From Meandrina meandrites (Eukaryota; Cnidaria; Anthozoa; Scleractinia; Meandrinidae): a stretch of 64,000 nt of DNA. The position numbers and the translations under genes were made by a program. Under the pieces are notes generated by a model. It worked only from the letters and a program-made list of their open reading frames with translations. It was not told the DNA's origin and did not search any database. Within the stretch, counting starts at the first letter, position 1. Each line of letters starts with the position of its first letter. Below are positions 55,521 through 64,000 of the stretch, piece by piece. Where the stretch lies: positions 38,226,137 through 38,290,136 of the forward strand of contig OY855905.1 in assembly GCA_963693305.1 (NCBI GenBank), given 5' to 3'.

Positions 55521-56871
55521 AAAATATAAAAGCCTTCACTGCGTTTGTGTTTTGGGACGAGAGCACGAAAAAAATATTGTGCAAAACACGGACCGCTTGA
55601 GGTTCTTGTCCTTTATTTAACATTCAGACTAAGAGCACGAGTTTTCTATAAGCGCCGTCAATGCTCAGCAAGGCGCAGCCGAGTTGACTATCGCTCATAG
55701 CAAAAGTAAAGCAACAGTGGGAGAACCAATCAGATTCCTGGATTTTCAACAGGACAAGATTAGAGGCATAGCTAACGCTTTTTTAAAACTGTTTTCAGTA
55801 ACATGGCAGTACCATTATTCTTGAGAAATTACGTCGCTGTTATACGTCGCCTCATAAGGCACACTAAAATTTAACGCTCTTTGCAAGGCCGACAAAAGAA
55901 GGATATCAAAAGAGAGAACGGTAACATATTTTATCTCTATCAAATAACAGAAAGTATGTTGTCCCGAAATTGGATGATCTTATCTAAAATCCTCAGTATT
56001 CTTCCGATCAGGAACAATTCATAACTTATGGTTATGGATTTTACACTTTAAATTTCGCAGCAAAAAGAACCATAAAGCTTTTCAAATGAATTAATTTAAA
56101 AAGTGAACTTTTAAAATATAAATGTAGCCTTATTTTCTCTGTGAGATACGCTGGGACCAGGAGCACATTGCTCCTGGCTGGGACCTAATGTCTCTGAGGC
56201 GTTAGACTCCAAATCACGTGGTCCGCGCTTAAGCACTGGCTCGGGTTCTTGAGCAGTTGAGCTATAAAGCGGATTTCACTTGAGTGTCGAAAGTAATTTG
56301 CGTTTGCTTTGGTTTTGTATTACTACGCTCAGTGATTGGCTTAAAAAAACGCGCGCCACTTTCTCAACAAATCAGAAGTAAAGCCACAGCCAATCACGAC
56401 ATGCTCGCCCTCGTTTTCCCGCGCTTCGTGCCGGCTACTTGTATTTGCTTCGAGTGTTGATTGGTTCACAGGATTGTCTGTGTCCTTTGTGATTGGCCAG
56501 AGTGATTTCTTTGGTTTTGGTTTTACGACACTTTTTTGAAAACTGCTGACCAGGTGTTTTTGGGCAAGACACTTTACTCTCACAGTGGCTCTTATCACCC
56601 AAGTGTATAAATTTTAATTGTTTTTTTAGTACCGGCGAATAGCATATTTCGTAACCTAACTTGTAAGCGCGTAGCATGCCATCGGCGCCGCTCCTTCTTC
56701 TTACCATGCCATTGTGCCGGAGACTGGGACAAGGTAGAGAAAATAAGACTACAAAGATACACACATATTCGGAAAAATTAAAATTGATAAGAAGAAAGTA
56801 GTGTATCTTCTAAGCAAGTAATTGTGCACAAATCCTGAGCTGACAACATCACTTATAATTAACTTAAGATG
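55521..56871. other. Intergenic, 3' flank of MACPF gene B
   Basis: Equivalent to 1641-2993; no gene supported. Confidence 0.5.
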
Positions 56872-59800
56872 CTAATTAGAATGCAGCCCAATGAATGTCG
56901 CGTACGAATCGGTTTCTACGGCGATATTCGTAATGCTCTTCGTTGAGTACAATGAACAGATCCCCGTAGCTGAAAAACTAAAGGCGTCACAAAAAAGATC
57001 ATTGGTACAGGCCGAATTGCAGTGTTCATAATTTGTCTGACTTTTTGAATACTGGGCACCGTTCAGTTTAGCATGAAGCAGATACACATCCTGCAGTTTT
57101 GATATAAATAATACCAAATTCGATAGTATACCATCACTGCCATCTTGTTTCTCCAGGTTTAGATGAACGTAAACACTTTCATTTAACGAGCTGTAAAACT
57201 TGCACAAAGAACTTGCGTGTGGAGGTTTGTGGACACTGTATGTCACTGCAGTGCAGAGGGGATCATGCAGGCAAAACGATATGCAAAGAGGCTTGTCTAC
57301 TTCTCGGAGATGCTTGTAACCTGCCAAGACAGCCACAAATTGAGTGAGTTCAGTTGTCTTATATATGAGGTCTAATGGATGTTCAGTGTTAAAATGGCGC
57401 TAGAATGGATGATCAAAATCGTGCGTAAAAATTCCTTCACGCAACTCAACTCGAGCTCCTACAAAAGTGTACTATATATGCACAAACGTCTGATCTAGTT
57501 AAAACTTGTTAGAACTCATTTTACAGCAAAGTATGCTAAAATATCTACGTAACTAAGTAGTAGTTAGTAGCTTTCAAGGAACCTGAAGGCTGGTGTTCGC
57601 TGGATATACCTTACTTGGACGCAAGCGTAAAGCATAAGCAAACACAATTATTTCTTATGCTGTCCTGGCAACATTGTTCTGTTTTATTCTTATGCCACGA
57701 CGATTCCTAGTGAGGACGTCACAAGAAGAATGAGTGTGTTCATTCTTCTTATGCGCTTATATTCATGCTTATTTTTCTGCCTACGCCCAATGAAAACTAG
57801 CTTTAACGCTTTTTCTCTTAATATATTCTTCTTGGCTTGCGGGATACCGTAAATCGCTACCGAAATTAAAGTGAGAGGTCGAATGAAAAAAACAGCCGTT
57901 GTATTCTGAGCAGGGCGTATCTACAGGTAAACCCTGATTAGTAGATGGGCAAGATATTCTATTCTAGTAGAAAAAAATCAATCGCTGCAGGCTAATACCA
58001 CTCATATCAAACACCTCCGCACTCTCTATCCAGAAAATAAACAAATATAAAACGACTCCCCAGCCCCCACTCTTCGCCCTCACAACAGGCTGAGATGCAA
58101 TTTAGTTTTGTTATCATGGGTCATGAGCATCTTTAACTTTTACAATCAGGACCGTAGCAACGCAATTGTTTTCGGGGAGCCCAACTTTGCGGGCGAACCA
58201 AAGGGCATGCACATAAAGGTATAGCAGTGCATTGACTTTCTCTAATAGACCTCATTCGCTTGGGCGTTTTGTTGCCCCATTACAGGCCATGTGATGATAC
58301 TCCTGAGAAGGGTCTGAGAATTCTTGCTTTCAAATTTTCAAATACTCGCCTGTATATGAATGAATAAATTTTAGAGAGATTAAAGAACAGTTCTCAAGAG
58401 AATATCACGTGGTCTGTAATGGGAAAACAACCCTCCCAAGCGAATAAGGTCTATTAGCTTTTGTGTAGCAATGTATTGGAATTAATTAAGACCAGATTGT
58501 TCGGCATGCTACCTTACAATAAGAGCACTAGTTAGTAAGGTTCGTAGCACCAGCAATACGAAAAGCTAAGTTTGTCACAGAAATGTGGAACAACAAAATG
58601 ACGCTCTTGTGCCTGAACGAGGGGGGCATTGGGGCCTGTAAGAAACCGAAAAACCGCACAAGAAATCATACAAAACCGAAAAACCGAAGTGAATTTCGAT
58701 TAAAACCGAAAACCGAAAATTACATTCCAAATTTCGAAGCTTTAACCTTAATTGGTACCTTGAGATTTTGAAAGAAGGAAGAAAAGAATTTTTTAAAGAG
58801 TCTTGACATTTTTGTTCATTAACATGCAAAATTACACTGCTCTAACTTGCGTTTTAAACATAAAAGCAGGTTTTCTTTCTACCAACATGATCTTAGAGAA
58901 ACTGTAAACCAAATTGGAAAAACCGGAAACTAGAGCAAATACCAAATCCGAAAAACCGCTAGTAAATTTGCCGGAAACCGAAATCCATATGTTAATAGAA
59001 GGAAAATCCGAAAACCGAAGAAGACACCAAAACCGAAAAACCGCGGTTTTTTGTTGCGAAAACCGAAAACCCGATCTAAAAAATGGCCAAAACCGCGAAA
59101 CCGAAAACCCCAAAGTCCCCCTCCTGAACTGTACTTCGTTGTTGTTTCAGTTTGTTCCCCGCCAGATGTTAGATCAGCCATTTCGTTTGTTTGTGCTTCA
59201 TTGGGAGATGACTTCTAAACTTAGCCTGGAAGCGTCATTTGTTTAAAACCGGTTTGAAGTTTTCTTTTTTTTTTATGGCATTATACCGGTTATACCAGTT
59301 GAATTTATTTTGATGACAATATTTCCCAATAAATTTCATGCCTGATCGAAACAAAAACCAACATGGAGGATGAAACGCAACTTCGATCGTGTGCACTGTA
59401 GAATGTGACCGTTATGTAACCGTGCTGATCAAATTTATTGCCCCACCCTCCCTTCCCCTAGCTACGACCTGGACAAAACGACAAGCGAAACAAGTAAATC
59501 GTACCTTTTCCTGTAATATCGATGCCTTTAGCTTCAAGACGAAATTTGGGTTCACACGAATGAACAGTTCCTTTCTTTTTCAGTGCTAGGCAATATTGCT
59601 GCGAAACATTACTGAGTTTCTCCGCTACTACCTTGTAGTTAACGCCGGGTGTTAGGTGTTGAGAAAACTGCCCAGTGAACAAGTTGTCAATTGCAGAAAG
59701 CGAATACAGCATAGGAACGGGGTTCTGCTGCACGGAAGAAGCCCAGGTCATAGCATCTCCATTGGCCGGTGGGGTCGAGCCCACGGTAAACGTGGTCGTC

Positions 59801-62431
59801 GTTACAGTCTTTGAAAAGTCTGATGCCGCATCACTTTGTTCTTTGTCCAGAGAAAATCCTCCTCCAATGCTAAATAGCCCTGAATAACTTGCCTGCACTT
59901 CCACACTAAATTTGCTCTTCTTTAAGGATTCATAAGCTGTTTGGCTGACCCTGTGTTTTTGGACAAACTTGGCTCCAAAAGTCACATCAGTGAAAAAATG
60001 AGTTCCATAATATTCAATAAATTCAAGGACATCTTCTTCATTAGCCTTTGGGTTGGCTAGCTTATTTGCCGCTGCGAGAAAACCAGGATCAAATGGTGGA
60101 GGGTTTTTGAAATCAACCATGCTGTAATAGTTTTGACACTCAGCGTGGGACATGACGTACAGGAATTCGCCCGATGATATTTCAGATGTATCTTTGTTAT
60201 AGCTGGCACTGGCAGAAAATTCAAATCCCCATCCACCACCTAAAGAAGTAAAAATCACATGTTTAGTGGCTATGTAAGTCAGTTATGCACTTCTTTGTTG
60301 AACATGCTCCGGGACTGGAACAAACTCCCGTGTCGGGTATAGGCGAGAAAATAGGCGAGCCGCGCAACCCGTTTTTCTTTTGATTTTTTTTTTCAGCTCG
60401 CTCAGCTTGCCGATTTTTTTCGCTCTTTGCTATGCTCCCATGCATAGGCATTCAGGCACCTTCAAACTTGGGCGGCGGGGGGGGGGGGGGGGGGGTGCCC
60501 TTCGTACCCGATAAAATTAAACAATGCCTGAATGCGCGAGTGTTGAAATCGGCAAAATCAGTTACTTCATTTCTTCTGTGCTGTTGACCAAAAATTTTAT
60601 TATCTTGTCCATGTCTCGTTTCTCTCTTTTTGAAGTTTTTTTTCATTTTTCCTTCCAAGTACTTTTGCCAAGTACCTGGGAATCATTAGGGTTTTGCCCG
60701 AAAAATGTCACAATCGGGGGGGGGGGGGGGGGGGGGGAAGGGGTTGGGGCTGCAGCCCCCTTCGTCCCCCAGCCTGTACGCCTATGCTCCCATGAGGAAG
60801 CCTGGCAACACGCGTTCTCTGCGTTCTTTCCTTTTTCTGGCTTTCAAAATCTAAACAGGTGTCTAATGACGGAAAAAGGCAGCCTTTGATTTGTGGTTTG
60901 TTACGGTCTGTTTAGCAACCACGTTCCAAAACCTTTTCTCTTGGTAATTTGGTTCACTATGTCATAAGCTTGGGATTAATTATTATTGAAGTAGTCATTG
61001 GACCTACCTCTCTTGTAAGGGAGGTGCGGAAATAACATGTACTGGCAATTCAAAGAGTGTCAGTAAAAGGAAATTCTCCTAAGATGTAATATACCTTCAA
61101 TTTTAGCTTGGACACCAAGATGTTCGGACATTTCTTGCTTGTTTCGAACCAATTTGGACTCAAACGATACGACACAAGATTCACTCGGGACCACAGTAAA
61201 ACCTTGAGGAACAACGTAGCGGCAATCCGAAGTTTGTTTTGGTTTCGAGTAATCAGCGCTGAATATTGGGTGTCTAAACCCAGGATCGCGCCCGTTGGCC
61301 AGCGGATAGCCATAAAGGATGTCATAGCCGAGAAGACTGTAGTCTAGATCAGGAAAAGTCTTCTTCCAATGGGTGTCACTGCTACAATCCTGCACTTGGA
61401 CGTCCATTCGTAACCCTGAAATAAAAAAAAAAATAGACCAATTTATCTAATGTATAAATTTAGCCATGCCTAAAAGCGGAGTTTCACATATCCTTAATTT
61501 TTGTGCTAGTTCTAAATAATTTGTGAAAATACTCTCATTGAAAATATTGTCATTGAAGTTATTTCATAAGCCTGACGTACGCAACTACTCAATAATGATT
61601 CTGCAGCCTCTGTAGTCGAAATAAATCGTGAACTTCTATCGCAGAAATATCCCTTATGCATGTTTACGTCAGACTGGTTTGTTTCACCACGAAGCCTTGC
61701 TGTCGAAGTGCAAACCTGTAAATTTGAGTTGTATCATGCTTTTAGTAGCAGTACAGTCTCCTCACAGTCTCCTGGAAGTGACAACAAAACAATGAAGCTA
61801 CACTACTTACAATTTCCTTAAAAAATATTTCCTGATTGTATACGTTAATTCGTGTCTAGTTGAAGCGGTTTTTCATCTCTTACCAAGATCATAGTTCGTG
61901 AGATCTTTCACTCCCTGGACCAGTGGCCTCGGAAGGGCGGTCAGGTTAAAAGTATCCGACGGATTGGCCCTGAAACGAGAGCGAACGTAGCTTGTCATGT
62001 ACGTACATAGTAGATTGGCACAACACTATTGGCTGCTTCAATTCTTTTACCGTTTTGTTTCTCCAAATTCGGATCCAAATAGATTTAGATTTAGCTGTGA
62101 AATGTTGAAGTTTTCCCAATAAACAAACTGCATTTTGTCAGCATTTCGGATGTGGATATCGTTCTCTTTTTCATTAAATTACGCACTTTTGATGAAATAA
62201 AAACAAATCAGCTTTCTTTCCTATTTTCCTGTCTAATGGTTATTTAGCAAAAGGCCTTTAAAGAAATCGATATTTCAACCGCCGCCATTGATTACACAAT
62301 ATCGCGTAGACATTTGTTCCTCAGTTAAATCTTAAAACTCACCCAGATTGTGGATAGAGAGTCATTAGCAGGCCAGCCACAACTGCTACAGCTGCAGAAA
62401 CTGACTTTTTGGAATGTTTCTGTAAGAACGG
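56872..62431 (-). CDS. MACPF protein with two C-terminal apple/PAN-like modules, copy B
   Basis: Same gene structure as copy A. Exons are 62431-62343, 61969-61884, 61415-61095, 60239-59505 and 57320-56872, with all splice sites and phases kept. The MACPF signature YYGTHFF and the cysteines of both apple-like modules are intact. Differences from A in exon 4 are few (Gln to His in VMSQAECQ, Lys to Gln in VSKQYC, Ala to Lys in LEAAGID); in the last exon six residue changes cluster in the first apple-like module. Both copies look functional. The start codon is again not in the first recognised exon, which begins after GTGCAG; in B the distance to the 69-bp exons is only about 650 bp. Confidence 0.87.
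58245..58455. mobile_element. MITE with approx. 53-bp inverted ends, copy B
   Basis: Same element and position as 4367-4577, in the last MACPF intron, so inserted before the copies became identical. Confidence 0.8.
58641..59113. repeat. AAAACCG-rich simple repeat, copy B
   Basis: Same tract as 4763-5235, essentially unchanged. Confidence 0.85.
60470..60740. repeat. Two poly-G tracts, copy B
   Basis: Correspond to 6590-6860 but differ in run length and interruption (GGCGGCGGGG at the start of the first). Confidence 0.8.
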
Positions 62432-62458
62432 CTGCACATAGAAACGTTTGAAAGATGT

Positions 62459-62497
62459 AAGGTAAGGTAAGGTAAGGTAAGGTAAGGTAAGGTAAGG
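62459..62497. repeat. (AGGTA)n microsatellite, about 8 units
   Basis: Short allele of the array at 8579-8799, in the same place upstream of the first recognised MACPF exon. Confidence 0.95.
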
Positions 62498-63077
62498 GCC
62501 TCGGGTAGGGAAGGGAAGGAAAAATAATTAATGAAACGGATTGGCAGAGACATCAATTCCGACGAATACGCTAGATTTACCAACATGGTTGGATTCTTTA
62601 ATGTGAATTGGGGCCAGTGAGGAAGATATCGGAAGATCTACCACAGTCCAGCTGTCAGGTAAACCAAACTCGAGCGAGTTGCAAAAGTAGACATATTCTT
62701 CGTATTGCACTACTCGCGTGTATTCAAAGGACAAAACTCTGTCACTACAGCATTTCTTCCACTAAGATTTGTTTTCTAATATACGGAAATCTCAAGAAAT
62801 AAAACTGGAGTACATATGAACTTAGAGGAACAAGAGAAAACTGACGTGTTTATTTTTAACTACCTTGGCGTGGTCTTTCAAAAATATTCCAGCGTATCCA
62901 ATGAGTGCGCTAACCAGCTGTGAATCAAAGAAAGACGAATTCTGAAGAATAAAGGTTATATCATGAACTAAATATCGAGCGTTTATAAAAAGCTATTTAA
63001 CTGAAAAGCTAAAGATCTCTTTTCCTAAGTATTACAGTCATTCAAAACTGTGTAGCATATCATTAGGGCTTACTTAC

Positions 63078-63661
63078 CTTCTGTTGGCTGGTTTGGTCAG
63101 TGATGCTGTCAGTTTGTGGTTCTTCCGTCTTTATTTGGGCTGTTCCCTGAAATGCAAAACACGTAATTCGTTTTAGGTCTGTAGCTGGTTGTGCTGGACC
63201 ACTCCATGCACTGGAGTCGGAGCACTGCCCCCCCTGACCGTACACAAAAAACTATATAAATAAAAAGGTAAAGATTTCTTGTCTTAAGTATTATAGTCGT
63301 AAAAAACTTTACAACATGTCAGTGGGGCCTAGCTACCTTCTCTTGGCTGCCTTGGTCAGGATTGCTCGCCATAAGTGGTTTTTCCCTCTTTATTTGGTAT
63401 GTTCCCTGAAATGCAAAACACGTGATTCGGTTTAGGTCTGTAGATGAATGTGTTGGACGAATCCACTGGAGTCGAAACATTGCACCTTGATCGTTCATAA
63501 AATAAAAACTATATAAACAAAAAGCTGAAGATTTCTTGACCGATCAGTATTGCAGCCGTACAAAACGTCATAGCAAATAAGGGGTTAGGTACCACCTGTT
63601 GGTTGACTTTGTCAGGAATGCTCAAAGTATCTTGTTCTTCTTTCTTCAGTTGGGCATTTGT
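63078..63661 (-). CDS. Three 69-bp exons encoding 23-residue acidic repeats, copy B
   Basis: Exons 63661-63593, 63405-63337 and 63146-63078, each again exactly 69 bp, phase 0, open and flanked by AG and GT. Ends read SIPDKVNQQV, SNPDQGSQEK and SITDQTSQQK. The peptide differs from copy A at several positions per repeat, more than the MACPF exons do, yet length, frame and splice sites are kept. That pattern favours real coding exons. The next exon downstream on this strand that I can identify is the first MACPF exon at 62431. Confidence 0.68.
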
Positions 63662-64000
63662 CTAAAACACACACACACACAAAAAAATCAATTATTTTTG
63701 GTCTATACTGACTCTTTTGAACTACTGATCCCTGAAAAGAGAGCAGGAAATTTGACGGAATTTTAAAAAAGTGATTTTCAGCCAAACGAACTGTATATGA
63801 TTTCTCTAAACTCAGTAAGTTTATCAGAATTTCATCCACTTATCGACGTTCGCCATAAAAATGTTTGTCTGACATATATTCAACAGTCATTGTATACGTG
63901 ATGTATGAATTAAGCGAGTGAACGCGACTGAAAAAAAGCGCATTGTCGCAGTCGCCAGAAGTCGTTCAAACGATTGTGTAAATTTGGCAAACTAGCCTGT

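Larger units (their letters stand above)
53469..64000. repeat. Segmental duplication copy B
   Basis: Collinear with 1-12740 and cut off by the window end. Offset is about 53470 at the left and 53878-53880 across the MACPF gene. Around 54860-62510 it is almost identical to copy A; the left end (about 53469-54190) and right end (about 62560-64000) differ far more. Confidence 0.93.

Overview
The window is eukaryotic nuclear DNA from an animal, most likely a cnidarian and probably a stony coral. Genes have GT-AG introns, there are no operons, the DNA is AT-rich and full of short inverted-repeat transposons and microsatellites, and the proteins (MACPF pore-former, tachylectin-2-like lectin, secreted DNA/RNA nuclease) belong to families that are expanded in corals and anemones. 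The species call is inference; no sequence here names it.

Layout. (1) 1-12740 and 53469-64000 are two copies (A and B) of one direct segmental duplication that runs off both window ends. Each carries, on the minus strand, a five-exon MACPF gene ending in two apple/PAN-like cysteine modules, and upstream of it three 69-bp exons that each encode one 23-residue repeat. (2) 13-18 kb holds a single-exon five-bladed tachylectin-2-like lectin (minus strand), a tRNA-like SINE relic split by a MITE, a decayed LINE fragment and another MITE. (3) 18.1-44.3 kb is an array of a secreted DNA/RNA non-specific endonuclease gene (minus strand). Two truncated units without the gene come first, then three almost identical 3434-bp units encoding the same 370-residue protein, then a diverged fourth unit. 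The fourth unit is split by a decayed L1/Tx1-type LINE, which is itself split by a CACTA-like element, and it carries two further insertions. (4) 44.3-53.4 kb contains a long inverted repeat, a tyrosine-recombinase element with a minisatellite-filled intron, and a broken nuclease paralogue on the plus strand (nonsense codon, 3' part missing).

The live genes all look like secreted or membrane-targeted attack/defence proteins: a pore-former, a carbohydrate-binding propeller and an extracellular nuclease. They lie on the same strand and have been copied repeatedly. A shared role in innate immunity or prey/competitor killing is a reasonable inference, but the sequence shows only the clustering and the families.

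The most interesting points are: the mosaic identity between MACPF copies A and B (about 1.1-8.85 kb nearly identical, flanks clearly diverged, suggesting gene conversion), with a small patch of mostly amino-acid-changing differences in the first apple module; the phase-0 23-residue repeat exons that could splice onto the MACPF gene; and the near-perfect nuclease array.
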